64,000 nt of DNA from Chloroflexota bacterium (GTDB lineage Bacteria; Chloroflexota; Anaerolineae; J102): the NCBI GenBank assembly GCA_029782215.1, contig JAKOVD010000147.1, forward strand, positions 141,943 to 205,942, in the 5' to 3' direction. Under the pieces are notes generated by a model, which was not told the origin of the DNA, ran no database searches, and worked only from the letters and a program-made list of their open reading frames with translations. This document shows positions 30,894-40,162 of the stretch, one piece after another. Every line of letters begins with the position of its first letter. Position 1 is the stretch's first letter. The position numbers were made by a program, and so were the translations under genes.

Positions 30894-32693
30894 ATGCCGA
30901 CCCGTTTCACGAACCAAAGCGTCGCCGAACAAATCCGCCTGATGGGCGATATTCTGCTCATCAAAGGCGAGAACCGCTTCCGCGTTCTGGCCTTCCAGAA
31001 CGCCGCCGAGAGCATCAGCAACCTCGGCCAGGACATCAACGGTGTCTATGCCGCGGGCAGGCTCCAGGATATCCCCAACATCGGCAAGAGCATCGCCAAT
31101 GACATCACCGAATTGCTGGAGACCGGGCAGATTCAGTACCTTGAGCAGCTCAAACAGGAAGTGCCGCTTGGGGTGGTGGACATGATGCAGGTGCCCGACA
31201 TGGGGCCGAAGAAAGCGGCGCGGCTCTGGCAGGAGCTGGGCATCACCAGCGTCGCCGAGCTAAGGGCCGCGGCCCAGGAGGGCAAGCTGCGCACCCTCTC
31301 CGGCTTTGGCGCCAAGTCAGAGGAGAAGATCCTGCGCGGCATCGAGCTGATGGAGCGCCGCGGCGGCGACACCCGTTTGCCGCTGGGCGTCGCCCGCCCC
31401 GCCGTGCTCGATCTCGTCGCCAGCCTGGCAGCAGCCCTGCCTTCCGGCGCCCTGGACCAGGTGGAGCCTGCGGGCAGCGTGCGCCGCTGGAAGGAGACCG
31501 TGGGCGACCTGGACGTTCTGGCCACATTGGGGCCGGCCGGCAACGCCGAGCAGGTCATGGCGGCCTTTCGCAGCCTGCCGCAGGTCAGCGATGTGGTGGT
31601 GAGTGGCGCCACCAAGACCCGCGTCCGGCTGGCCAACGGCCTCGAGTGCGACCTGCGGGTGGTCGAGCCCCGGCACTGGGGAGCGGCGCTGCAGTACTTC
31701 ACCGGCAGCAAAGAACACAACGTGACGCTGCGTGAGCTGGCGCTGAAACAGGGCTGGAGCCTGAATGAATACGGCCTCACCGCCACCGGCAAGCCAGGCG
31801 GCGCCGGGCAGGCGGTGGAGGGCGAGGAACGCTTCTTCACCCGCGAGGAAGACCTCTACGGCTTCCTCGGCCTGGATTGGGTGCCGCCGGAGATGCGAGA
31901 GGACCGGGGCGAGATCGACGCCGCCCGTGAGCACCGCCTCCCCCGCCTTGTGCAACGGGACGATCTGCTCGGAGAAGTCCACGGCCACTCCACCTGGAGC
32001 GATGGCACGGCCAGCATTGCCGAAATGGCCACCGCCGCCATCCAGCGCGGCTATCGCTACTGGCTGGTGAGCGACCACAGCACCGGCCTGGGCATCGTCG
32101 GCGGTCTGGACGGCGAGCGTCTGCAACAGCAGGCTGCTGAGATACGCGACCTCAATGTCCGCTGGGCGGCAGAGGGCGTCGATTTTCGCCTGCTGCAGGG
32201 CATCGAGGTGGAGATCCTCGCCGACGGCGCCCTGGGACTTCCCGATGAGGTACTGGCGCTCCTCGACATCGTCGTCGCCAGCATCCACAGCAGCCAGCGC
32301 CAGGATCGCGAGACCATCACCGCCCGTTGCGTGCAGGCGGTGCGCAATCCCCATGTGGACATCCTCGGCCACCCCACCGGCCGTTTGTTGGGGCGCCGTC
32401 CCCCCAGCGACATCGACCTCGAACACGTCCTGCAGGTCTGCGCCGAGACAGGCACGGTGGTCGAGATCAATGCGAACCCCAGTCGTCTCGATCTCAACGA
32501 CGTCTACGCCCGGCGCGCCGTCGACCTCGGCTGCCGGATTGCCATCAGCACCGACGCCCACGCGCCCGGCGAGATGGACCTGGTCGCCTATGGCGTTGCC
32601 ACCGCCCGGCGAGCCTGGCTGGCGCCGGAGGACGTCATCAACACAAGACCGGCCGCTGCCATGCTGGCGCTTCTCAAAGATCGGCGAGGGTGA
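30894..32693 (+). CDS. polX: DNA polymerase/3'-5' exonuclease PolX
   Basis: This 599-aa protein joins three parts: helix-hairpin-helix repeats at residues 1-150 (LQDIPNIGKSIANDITELLE and MQVPDMGPKKAARLWQELG), a family X polymerase core (EPAGSVRRWKETVGDLDVLA, with the GS and DxD features), and a C-terminal PHP domain at ~345-590 (LLGEVHGHSTWSDG, SDHSTGLG). Bacterial PolX fills gaps in base-excision repair and the PHP domain gives 3'-5' exonuclease activity. The ATG at 30894 has GAGGAAG upstream. It is followed 6 nt later by a GNAT gene. Confidence 0.95.
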   Translation: MPTRFTNQSVAEQIRLMGDILLIKGENRFRVLAFQNAAESISNLGQDINGVYAAGRLQDIPNIGKSIANDITELLETGQIQYLEQLKQEVPLGVVDMMQVPDMGPKKAARLWQELGITSVAELRAAAQEGKLRTLSGFGAKSEEKILRGIELMERRGGDTRLPLGVARPAVLDLVASLAAALPSGALDQVEPAGSVRRWKETVGDLDVLATLGPAGNAEQVMAAFRSLPQVSDVVVSGATKTRVRLANGLECDLRVVEPRHWGAALQYFTGSKEHNVTLRELALKQGWSLNEYGLTATGKPGGAGQAVEGEERFFTREEDLYGFLGLDWVPPEMREDRGEIDAAREHRLPRLVQRDDLLGEVHGHSTWSDGTASIAEMATAAIQRGYRYWLVSDHSTGLGIVGGLDGERLQQQAAEIRDLNVRWAAEGVDFRLLQGIEVEILADGALGLPDEVLALLDIVVASIHSSQRQDRETITARCVQAVRNPHVDILGHPTGRLLGRRPPSDIDLEHVLQVCAETGTVVEINANPSRLDLNDVYARRAVDLGCRIAISTDAHAPGEMDLVAYGVATARRAWLAPEDVINTRPAAAMLALLKDRRG

Positions 32694-32699
32694 GGCGCT

Positions 32700-33473
32700 G
32701 TGGACACCGCCGAAATCCTGGCGCTCTACGACCAGGAGCAGCGTATCGACATCACCTATCCTGGCATGCGCAAGGATGTGCTTCCGCATGTAGTCCGTTT
32801 CGTCCGCGCTGCCCCCGGCGGGAGCTTCGTTCTCTACAGCCGCCTCAACGAGGCCAACGCCGACGCCGTCATTGCCGAGCAAATCGCCTATTTCCGGCAG
32901 GAAGGCCGCTTTTTCGAATGGAAGGCCTACGCCCACGACACACCGCCTGACTTGCCGGCCCGCTTGGGGAGCCAGGGCCTGACCGTTGGCGAGCCTGAGG
33001 CCATCATGGCGCTCGACCTCGAAGAGGCACCGCCCGCCCTGTTGGCGCCGCCTACGGCCGACGTCCGCCTTCTCACCCACCGCGACCAGATCGAGGACGT
33101 CATCAGGGTCGAAGAACTGGTCTGGGGTGGCGACTTTGGCTGGATGAAACAGCGTCTCGGCGACCACATAGACATTCCCGGCTACCTTTCGGTCTATGTG
33201 GCTTATGTCGAGCAGCAGCCCGCCTGTGCAGGCTGGGTGTACTTCGATCGGTCCGGTCGTTTTGCCAGCCTGTGGGGCGGCTCAACGGTGGGGGAGCAGC
33301 GCGGACGTGGCCTGTATACGGCGGTGCTTGCCGCCCGTGTCCAGGAGGCGCGGCAGCGCGGCTATCGCTTCCTGACCATCGACGCCAGCCCTATGAGCCA
33401 GCCTATCGTCGCCAGGCACGGCTTTCGTGTTCTGACCTACGCCTACCCCTGCGAAAGCGACGAGCCCGCGTAG
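32700..33473 (+). CDS. GNAT family N-acetyltransferase
   Basis: This 257-aa protein has a GNAT fold in its C-terminal half (YVAYVEQQPACAGWVYF, then GSTVGEQRGRGLYTAVLAAR, the acetyl-CoA loop, and ARHGFRVL). The N-terminal ~110 residues form a second domain of unclear origin. The start is GTG at 32700 with a GGTGAGG site 4-5 nt before it. It follows polX with 6 nt gap, so the two are probably co-transcribed. The acceptor substrate is unknown. Confidence 0.8.
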   Translation: MDTAEILALYDQEQRIDITYPGMRKDVLPHVVRFVRAAPGGSFVLYSRLNEANADAVIAEQIAYFRQEGRFFEWKAYAHDTPPDLPARLGSQGLTVGEPEAIMALDLEEAPPALLAPPTADVRLLTHRDQIEDVIRVEELVWGGDFGWMKQRLGDHIDIPGYLSVYVAYVEQQPACAGWVYFDRSGRFASLWGGSTVGEQRGRGLYTAVLAARVQEARQRGYRFLTIDASPMSQPIVARHGFRVLTYAYPCESDEPA

Positions 33474-33522
33474 GGGCAACCGCGGCTGGCTAGATAGGAT
33501 CGGGACGAGGAGCCGCCCCGCC

Positions 33523-33638
33523 GAGCAGCGACCGTCAGGGAGCTGTCTTCGCCCTATACCACTCCCTGACGGTCGTGGCTCAGCAGACAGCCGTACAGCA
33601 GAGCAGCGACCGTGAGGGAGCTGCCTTCGCCCTATACC
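33523..33638. repeat. Direct repeat pair with a 14-bp inverted repeat
   Basis: Two 38-bp copies (33523-33560 and 33601-33638) differ at two positions. Between them CGACCGTCAGGGAG (33529-33542) pairs with its inverse at 33562-33575. A related 20-mer occurs at 46.4 kb. The block lies in a 212-nt gap with no gene. Confidence 0.8.
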
Positions 33639-33685
33639 TCGCCCGCCGACTGTAGCGCGGGACTTTGGTCCGCACCCGGCCCTAC

Positions 33686-35326
33686 CTACCCTTGAATGCG
33701 CGGCAGGTAGAGAAACGTCAGGTCGCCGGTAATCACGATAGGGGTGGGGCTGAGCTCGAGGGCGACGGCGCCGTTCTCAGCCACCAGCACGGACGAGACA
33801 GGTCCCTCCTGGCCGCGTTCGGTGGGCACGACCTGCATGGTCACCTCCGGGGCGCGCACCGGCAGCGAAACCGATGTCACGGGCAAGTCCTCGCCAGGCC
33901 CCTGCGCGGCGCCGTTGTCGTACCAAAGCACATAGACAGGCGCTCCCTGGACGGTAAAGGTAAAGGCCTCGACACCGCTGCCCAGCCCCGTCAGGCGCTG
34001 CACGACGTTGTAGCCGCCCAGGGTAGATTGGGCCAGCGCCAGGGCCGGCGCCACCGGTCGCAACGCCGGTGGACCGGAACCATCCGCCGGATCGACCAGT
34101 CCCTGGAAGGCCAGGTCACGCATGCCCAGGTCCTCCTGCTGCAGCCCCGGCCGGTCCTGCTCCAGCCCCATGACCACCACGTCAAAGCCGTTGGCAGCCG
34201 CATAAACCCATTTCTTGAAGGCCAGCCGCGCTTGCTCCGCCCGATACCAGGACTCCACCGCGCCATACTGCGGATCGGAGGGGTGACGCAGCGTGTTCCA
34301 CAGGTCCTCGCCCGTCACAGGGTAGCGCGGATTCACGCGCAGCATCTGTGGGTCGCCCAGGAGCGCCGGCGCCGAGGTGGCGCCTGTGATCCACACGGGC
34401 ACCGGCTGCGGGGACAGCGTCGCCAACCAGTCTCCCAGCGTGGCCAGGCCGGGGTAATCGGCAAGCGAATGCACCGCCAGAATGTCATAGGCGTCATGGG
34501 CTGCGAGGATCTCCGCCGTGGCGAGGATGTCACCGCAGACCGCCGGGCTCACGTTGCTGACGACGTCCTGGAGGCCTTCCGGGGTGGGGAAGCCATCCAG
34601 CAAATCGAGGGCGGGCGTGGATGCCGCCAGGATGCGAACGTCCGGGTCGGCCGCCCGCGCTGCTGCCGCCGCTGCCCGCAGGAGGGTCACATATTGGGCC
34701 GTGGCGGTTTCAGGGCTGTCCCCCTGCCACCACGCCCCGTTGGCTGCTTCCTCTTCGATCTGGTAGTAGCGGACGGGGTTGGGGGCGCCGTCGGCGCTGG
34801 CCAGCGTCGGAGCATCATCGACGCCGTCCGCATCGTACCGCTCGACCACGGCGCTCACCCAGGCTGCGTACGCTGGCTCATAGGCCGGCAGCGGCGGCGT
34901 CGACGCGGCGGCCGCGGCTGAGCCGCCCTGGGGCGCCGTGGCACGCGCCCAGGGATTCCAGGCGCGCAGCACGATAACCGGCTGGAAGCCCGCGCTTTGG
35001 TACTCGCGCACGCGGGTGTCAAGGGCCGCCAGCTCGTTGTCCCACTCGTAGACATGGGCATCACCCTCTGGCGCCGATGGCTCGATGAATCCCCACCGCA
35101 CGTCGTCGAGGACCGCCAACTGCGCGCCGGTTCGCCGCAGCGCTTGCGGCAGGTCAAACGGAAACTCGCGGCTGGCATCGATGACGCCCAAGCGCAGCGA
35201 CGCCCCCGTCAGGTGCTGGCCCGCGGGATACACCACTGCGTCCAGGTCACACGGCGGGTTGGGAATGCTGCAAGCTGCCAACCACAGGGCCGCCAGCAAA
35301 GTCAGAAGCGAAAGGCGCACGCGCAT
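33686..35326 (-). CDS. Lipoprotein, probable (beta/alpha)8-barrel protein
   Basis: This 546-aa protein has a lipobox signal (LLAALWLAAC, Cys19), so it is exported and lipid-anchored. The mature part has periodic strands and helices with PVIVLRAWNPWAR, YYQIEEEAANG, ILAASTPALDLL and YDILAVHSLADYPG, resembling a glycoside-hydrolase-like TIM barrel. A Glu pair in QIEEEAAN could be catalytic, as in clan GH-A, but no family is certain. An extended -10 lies 52 nt upstream. It is a single gene. Confidence 0.65.
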   Translation of the reverse strand: MRVRLSLLTLLAALWLAACSIPNPPCDLDAVVYPAGQHLTGASLRLGVIDASREFPFDLPQALRRTGAQLAVLDDVRWGFIEPSAPEGDAHVYEWDNELAALDTRVREYQSAGFQPVIVLRAWNPWARATAPQGGSAAAAASTPPLPAYEPAYAAWVSAVVERYDADGVDDAPTLASADGAPNPVRYYQIEEEAANGAWWQGDSPETATAQYVTLLRAAAAAARAADPDVRILAASTPALDLLDGFPTPEGLQDVVSNVSPAVCGDILATAEILAAHDAYDILAVHSLADYPGLATLGDWLATLSPQPVPVWITGATSAPALLGDPQMLRVNPRYPVTGEDLWNTLRHPSDPQYGAVESWYRAEQARLAFKKWVYAAANGFDVVVMGLEQDRPGLQQEDLGMRDLAFQGLVDPADGSGPPALRPVAPALALAQSTLGGYNVVQRLTGLGSGVEAFTFTVQGAPVYVLWYDNGAAQGPGEDLPVTSVSLPVRAPEVTMQVVPTERGQEGPVSSVLVAENGAVALELSPTPIVITGDLTFLYLPRIQG

Positions 35327-35377
35327 AGGATCTCCATACCACGATCATCGGGGAAGAGAACAGGCGTCCGGGGCTTC

Positions 35378-35386
35378 ATCATAGCA
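35378..35386 (-). promoter_or_regulatory. Extended -10 candidate for lipoprotein gene
   Basis: TGCTATGAT on the minus strand fits TGnTAnnnT and lies 52 nt before the start. Confidence 0.45.
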
Positions 35387-35411
35387 CATTGCCGCCCGGC
35401 GCGCCGTGTCG

Positions 35412-36239
35412 TCAATCGTGGTCGCGCTGCACCTGTTCGACGGGACAGAAATGCGTGCTGCGCCCGCCCACCACAATGCGCCGGATCGGTGCACCGCAGG
35501 AAGGGCAGGGTTCATCGGTGCGGCGGAAAACCTGCAGGCTGTTCTGAAAATGGCCGACCGACCCATCGGGCCGGCGGTAGTCACGGAGGGTGGTTCCCAT
35601 CTCCAGCAGTGCCTGCTGGATGACCGCCCGGATGGACCCCACTAGCGCCTCCCGCTCAGACGCGTCCAGGGCGCCGCCCTCCGTGAGCGGATGGATGCGC
35701 GCCCGGTACAGCGCTTCATCGGCATAGATATTGCCAATGCCGGCGACGAGACGCTGATCGAGAAGCAGTGACTTGATGGGCGCTCTGCGACCTGCCAGCG
35801 CCTTTTCCAGGTGCGCGGTCGTGAACGCGGCGCTGAGCGGCTCCGGCCCCAGCGCACCCACGACCGCCTGCGGGCTATCCACAAGATAGGCGCGGCCGAA
35901 CTTGCGCGGGTCGCGGAAACGCCACTCTGTGCCATCTTCCAGTCCAAACACAAGATGTTCGTGCTTGTCCAGCGGCGCAATGGCGGAGACCACGCGCATT
36001 TCCCCGGTCATGCGCAGGTGCATCACCAACCAGCGCCCATCATCCAGCCGGAAGAGCATGTACTTGCCGCGGCGCCCCACCTCAGTCACCCTTCGACCCA
36101 CCACACCCTCCGCAAACAGCGCCGGCTCCGGGCGGTCGATCACGCCGGGCCAGCCAATGCGGGCATAGGTGATGGTCTGGTCGATGATCAGCGGGGCCAG
36201 GGCATCGGCAATGGTCTGGACCTCAGGCAGCTCAGGCAT
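35412..36239 (-). CDS. mutM: Formamidopyrimidine-DNA glycosylase
   Basis: This 275-aa enzyme removes oxidised purines (8-oxoguanine) and nicks the abasic site. It starts MPELPEV with the catalytic Pro2 and Glu3, has Lys in GRRGKYMLF, the H2TH region (SLLLDQRLVAGIGNIYADEA), and a C-terminal zinc finger. The finger is odd: CPSC is followed by FCPVE, so the fourth cysteine is replaced by Glu. The finger arginine (GGRSTHF) is kept. Length is normal. It is a single gene with no clear promoter. Confidence 0.93.
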   Translation of the reverse strand: MPELPEVQTIADALAPLIIDQTITYARIGWPGVIDRPEPALFAEGVVGRRVTEVGRRGKYMLFRLDDGRWLVMHLRMTGEMRVVSAIAPLDKHEHLVFGLEDGTEWRFRDPRKFGRAYLVDSPQAVVGALGPEPLSAAFTTAHLEKALAGRRAPIKSLLLDQRLVAGIGNIYADEALYRARIHPLTEGGALDASEREALVGSIRAVIQQALLEMGTTLRDYRRPDGSVGHFQNSLQVFRRTDEPCPSCGAPIRRIVVGGRSTHFCPVEQVQRDHD

Positions 36240-36365
36240 GGCTTCATTGTAGCGAGGTCGCCGGCATCCGTCTAGAGCCCGGCCTGTGAGTGACTTCGCA
36301 GGCCGCCGGACGCCAATTCATGCATCGGCATGGAACCTTATTCACTTTTCTGACAGTTTTCCTTG

Positions 36366-36374
36366 TGGTATGAT
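36366..36374 (+). promoter_or_regulatory. Extended -10 candidate for the prenyl-synthase-like gene
   Basis: TGGTATGAT fits TGnTAnnnT. The start codon is 40 nt (36414) or 22 nt (36396) downstream. Confidence 0.4.
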
Positions 36375-36413
36375 TCACATGCGTCTTCAGCTTACATGAC
36401 TGCTTCTCTGCAT

Positions 36414-37145
36414 ATGATTCACGACAAAGTTGCACTCGAACGTGTGTCGCCAACCGCCCTGGTCGAATCCAACCTGGAGTGGATGTTAGGCGACGACCTC
36501 GAGTCGGTCCGCGTGCGGTTGCAGGAGGCCATTCAGAGCGGATATCCCCTCCTCGATGATGTCCTGGCGTCGCACCTGCACAGCCACTACCCGCGCGCCA
36601 TGATCGTCTTGGGAACGAGCCGGCTGGGTCACACTGACCGGCGCAAGCGCGTCGCCCTGGGCGCTGCCATCGAGATGCTTCACCTGGCCGTCAACGTCCA
36701 CGACACCTTGCCGCGCGGTGATGTCGAGGCCAACGAGCGCAACCGCTTGTTGATGGGTTCGGCCATCCTGGTTGGGGATTTCTGCTTCAGCAGAGCATCG
36801 AAGCTGGCAGCGGAAACTGAGAACCCCGCGGTGGTGGCCGCTTTCGCCAACGCGCTGGCAAGGCTGTCCGAGCGGCGGGTCATCACCCTGACCGACACCC
36901 CTGACATGCCGCACACGGACGACGCCATCCTCTATGCAGCGGCGGCGGAGGCCTCCGCCCTGCTGGTAGGACTGCCGAGGCCCCTGCGTTATGCGCTCGG
37001 CGAGGCAGCCGCCTCATTCGGCGAGGTCCTCACCGATTCCGAAGCAGCACTTCCCGAAACGATCGTTCGCCTTGAGGCGCTTCTGCACGGCCGCCCCTTC
37101 GCCCGCCCCTTTATGAACTGGCTGCGCACCCGTATGTCGATGTGA
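36414..37145 (+). CDS. Polyprenyl-synthetase-like protein with degenerate Asp motifs
   Basis: This ~243-aa protein aligns by eye with all-alpha isoprenyl diphosphate synthases: an EMLHLAVNVHDTLPRGD region where the first DDxxD motif should be, and NRLLMGSAILVGDFCFSRAS as the following helix. The first Asp-rich motif is reduced to HDTLPRGD and no second DDxxD is seen, so catalysis is doubtful. It may be a regulatory or small subunit like those of heteromeric synthases. The start could also be 36396; neither has a ribosome site. It is followed by a bidirectional terminator. Confidence 0.6.
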   Translation: MIHDKVALERVSPTALVESNLEWMLGDDLESVRVRLQEAIQSGYPLLDDVLASHLHSHYPRAMIVLGTSRLGHTDRRKRVALGAAIEMLHLAVNVHDTLPRGDVEANERNRLLMGSAILVGDFCFSRASKLAAETENPAVVAAFANALARLSERRVITLTDTPDMPHTDDAILYAAAAEASALLVGLPRPLRYALGEAAASFGEVLTDSEAALPETIVRLEALLHGRPFARPFMNWLRTRMSM

Positions 37146-37183
37146 CGCCCCCGCTGGCGTCGCACCCCCAGTGGACTAAAACA

Positions 37184-37215
37184 AACCCCCGTGCTCACGC
37201 ACGGGGGTTCTTTTT
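37184..37215. terminator. Bidirectional terminator
   Basis: AACCCCCGTG pairs with CACGGGGGTT (10 bp, 6-nt loop) followed by CTTTTT on the plus strand. The other strand ends in TTTGTTTT. It serves both convergent genes. Confidence 0.88.
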
Positions 37216-37225
37216 GCCAGTGGTC

Positions 37226-37498
37226 TTACTGCTCTAGGGCAGAGTAGCCAGGTCCCTCGCTGAAGTATTCAGCGTTCTTGGCGGCATCCGCCTCGTACTC
37301 CTCAGGAACATCTTCTTCCGGGAAAATGGCCTCGACAGGGCACTCCGGCACGCAGGCGCCGCAGTCAATGCAGGTGTCGGGGTCAATGTAGTACAGCGGC
37401 CATTCCTCTTCGGGCAGGCCTGGGACGATGCACTCTACCGGGCAGACCTCAACACAGGCGCCGTCACGAATGCAGAGTTCGGTAATAACGTGGGTCAT
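37226..37498 (-). CDS. Ferredoxin with two 4Fe-4S motifs
   Basis: This 90-aa protein has two clusters. The first is CIRDGACVEVCPVEC, where an Ile-Arg-Asp-Gly-Ala insert stretches the first CxxCxxC. The second is CIDCGACVPECPVEAIFP, typical. Such proteins carry low-potential electrons in anaerobic metabolism. A C-terminal acidic tail (~65-90) is likely flexible. It is a single gene. The first cluster has only part of the usual spacing, so it may bind a 3Fe-4S or 4Fe-4S cluster, as in seven-iron ferredoxins. Confidence 0.9.
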   Translation of the reverse strand: MTHVITELCIRDGACVEVCPVECIVPGLPEEEWPLYYIDPDTCIDCGACVPECPVEAIFPEEDVPEEYEADAAKNAEYFSEGPGYSALEQ

Positions 37499-37636
37499 GA
37501 GTCTCCTCCTTCCGGCCCGACGCCCAGTCGATACGGCAGGGGTCAGAGCACATCTTGGCTGGTGAACGAAATAGGGGTGATTTGCGTGCGGTAGAACAAC
37601 AGCACACTTGCTTTGTAGCAGATAACCGCAGAGGGG

Positions 37637-40162
37637 TCAAATTGGAGAGGCGGTCACAAAAATCCGCAGATGGCGCCATCCCATGGCCGGCAGCACCACC
37701 TTGCCGGCGGTCAAACTCCCGGTCTGGCCGTCGATTTGGACCTCTGCAACCGTGCCGCCGTGCAGGACAAGGGTGGTCTCGCTGTCGCTCGGGATGAATT
37801 GGCCTTCCTCGCTGCGGTAAATGTCCACGCGGTCGCCGGTCTCCTGCACGGCAAAGGAGGTCAGGCGAAAGGCGCCCTCGCGGTAGTCCAGGCTTCGGCC
37901 GTCATCCTCATAGAGCCACGAGCGCCCGCTGCCCGCGTAGACGTGAAGCTCAAGTCCTGACTCCGCCTGCTCCTCCACGTACTGCCGGATGGGCGCCAGG
38001 GGCAGGACGGTCCCTGCCGCTACGTGCAGGGGCACGGTGGACAGCGGCGCCGCCCGCCGGAGGCTCCTGCCTCCTACAAGACGTTCATCCGTCCAGAAGT
38101 CATACCAGTCGCCGGGGGGCAGCAGAACGGTGCGCTCGACCACCCCGGCCTCAAGCACGGGAGACACCAGCAGATGATCGCCCAACAACCACTGGTCGTC
38201 GACTTCCCGGAAGGCGGCCTTGGCGGCGCAGGCAAAGACAAGCGGCCGCATGATCGGCAGCCCCGACTGGCTGCACTGCCAGAAGGCCGTGTACAGGTAG
38301 GGCAGCAGACGATAACGCCAACCCAGATAGGCCCGGGCAATGGCTTCGACCTCAGGGCCAAACGACCACGGCTCCTGCGGCGGCGTGTGCTTGGCGGCGT
38401 GTGTCCGGTAGAAGGGCGTGAACGCCGCCAGGCTGAACCAACGCGCAAAGAGCTCCGGCGACGGCTCACCGTCGAAACCGCCCACGTCGCTGCCGGTGAA
38501 AGCCAAACCTGACAGGCCCAGGTTGAGTAGCATGGCCGGGGTCAGCCGCAAATGGTCCCACGTACTGGCATTGTCGCCGGTCCACCCGCTGGCATAACGC
38601 TGCACGCCCGCATAGCCGGAGCGGGTGAACACCCAGTTGCGTTCCCGCGGGCGCAGGCGGCCCAGACCCTCGTAGGTCGCCCGCACCATCTGCATGCCGT
38701 ACGCTGATCGCCCTTCGCGATGGTCGCCGCCGCGGCCCTCCAGGTCGTATTGAACGGCGTTCGGCAGAGACGGGCTGCCGAAAACCGCAGGCTCGTTCAT
38801 GTCATTCCAGAAACCCGCCACACCGGCCGCCGTCAGGTCCTCATAGAGCCCACCCCACCACCGGCGCACGGCCGGGCGGGTGAAGTCGGGGAAATAGCAC
38901 TCGCCCGGCCAGACAGGACCGTGCACCGGCGAGCCATCCGGCATCTTGAGAAACACACCTTGCGCCAGCCCATCTGCGCACACGGCGTAGCCGGCGTCCA
39001 CCTTGATTCCGGGGTCGATCATCGCCACCGCCTTGAAACCCTGGCGCCGCAGTGCGGCCACAAGGCCTGGCGGATCAGGAAACGTCTCCCGGTTCCAGGT
39101 GAAACACCGAAAACCTTCCATGTAATCGATGTCCAGGTGAATGGCATCGCACGGAAGCAGGCGGGCGCGGAACTCACCGGCGATCGCCTCCACGCGTGCG
39201 GCCGACTCGTAGCTCCAGCGCGATTGGTGGTAGCCCAGCGCCCACAAGGGGGGCAAAGACATCCGCCCCGTCTGCCCCGTGTAGCGTTGGACCACCTCGG
39301 CTAGACTGTCGCCAACGATGATGTCGATTCGTATCTCGGGACCACTCGTCCGATAGAACCATTCGCCCGTGTGGGTATGCCCCAGGTCGATCTCGCCCTC
39401 ATAGGTGCTGTCGAACAGAAGTCCATACGCTCGTTCCCCCTGCCAAACGAGCAGGAAGGGAATGTTCATGTACAAGGGATCGTCGCCGGGCCGGTAGCCT
39501 TCCGGGTCCCGTGTGGTTAGGCGAAACCGCCGTCCGCGCAGCGCCAACGGGGCAGCCCGCTCGCCCAGGCCGTAGAACTGGGCCCCGCCTGCCAGCGGGC
39601 AGCGCACCCAGCCGTTGTCATCGTCCCACGCCACCAGCAGGCCGGCCAGCAAGGGGTCACCATCCGCCGCACCCACGACAAGGCTCATGGGCTCGCGCCG
39701 CACGGTGACCGCCACCTGCGCCGTGCGCACCGAGAGGAGGGTTCCGCTGGCTTCGACCACGGCGCCGACCGTCTGTGGCTCGCGGAGGGTGGCATAAGAG
39801 AAAAAGGGAGGCAGCGGCGCCTGGCGCGCAGCCCGCACGCGGACAATGGGCTCGTCGACGGCCTCGATGGTCATGCAGCCCTGACCTATGTCCAGGGACA
39901 GCCCCTGGGGCAAGACCGACACGGCCAGGATGGCGTCATTAAACGGCGGCGGAAGGCGTCGGCGCTCCCCGCCCCAGACCCAGCGCGGAAAACGGCTGAG
40001 GGCGGCCCCAAGGGAGCATGGCTGCGCCGGCATGCCTGGGCGCAGATCATAGCGCGCCTGCGCCCAGGCCCATCGAAGGCGATAGCGCAGCACGCGGGCC
40101 ACGTCGCCCGGCCGCACGCGCCGGACCTTGCGCCATGTCTCAAGGAGGTTGCGAATGGACAT
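37637..40162 (-). CDS. Glycoside hydrolase family 31 (alpha-glucosidase-like)
   Basis: This 841-aa enzyme has GH31 landmarks. The nucleophile Asp lies in GFWNDMNEPAVFG, the acid/base Asp in SGWTGDNASTWDHLR, and LWALGYHQSRWSYES gives the fold's first strand. C-terminal beta-sandwich domains follow (LPPGDWYDFWT, DDGRSLDYREGAF). GH31 members cleave alpha-glucosides or related alpha-xylosides; the exact sugar is not certain. No signal peptide is seen, so it is probably cytosolic. The ATG at 40162 is chosen over a longer frame to 40291. Confidence 0.9.
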   Translation of the reverse strand: MSIRNLLETWRKVRRVRPGDVARVLRYRLRWAWAQARYDLRPGMPAQPCSLGAALSRFPRWVWGGERRRLPPPFNDAILAVSVLPQGLSLDIGQGCMTIEAVDEPIVRVRAARQAPLPPFFSYATLREPQTVGAVVEASGTLLSVRTAQVAVTVRREPMSLVVGAADGDPLLAGLLVAWDDDNGWVRCPLAGGAQFYGLGERAAPLALRGRRFRLTTRDPEGYRPGDDPLYMNIPFLLVWQGERAYGLLFDSTYEGEIDLGHTHTGEWFYRTSGPEIRIDIIVGDSLAEVVQRYTGQTGRMSLPPLWALGYHQSRWSYESAARVEAIAGEFRARLLPCDAIHLDIDYMEGFRCFTWNRETFPDPPGLVAALRRQGFKAVAMIDPGIKVDAGYAVCADGLAQGVFLKMPDGSPVHGPVWPGECYFPDFTRPAVRRWWGGLYEDLTAAGVAGFWNDMNEPAVFGSPSLPNAVQYDLEGRGGDHREGRSAYGMQMVRATYEGLGRLRPRERNWVFTRSGYAGVQRYASGWTGDNASTWDHLRLTPAMLLNLGLSGLAFTGSDVGGFDGEPSPELFARWFSLAAFTPFYRTHAAKHTPPQEPWSFGPEVEAIARAYLGWRYRLLPYLYTAFWQCSQSGLPIMRPLVFACAAKAAFREVDDQWLLGDHLLVSPVLEAGVVERTVLLPPGDWYDFWTDERLVGGRSLRRAAPLSTVPLHVAAGTVLPLAPIRQYVEEQAESGLELHVYAGSGRSWLYEDDGRSLDYREGAFRLTSFAVQETGDRVDIYRSEEGQFIPSDSETTLVLHGGTVAEVQIDGQTGSLTAGKVVLPAMGWRHLRIFVTASPI

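Noticed and set aside
33523..33638. CRISPR or att-site pair
   Set aside because: There are only two 38-bp copies with no variable spacers and no integrase nearby; it is better seen as a dispersed repeat.
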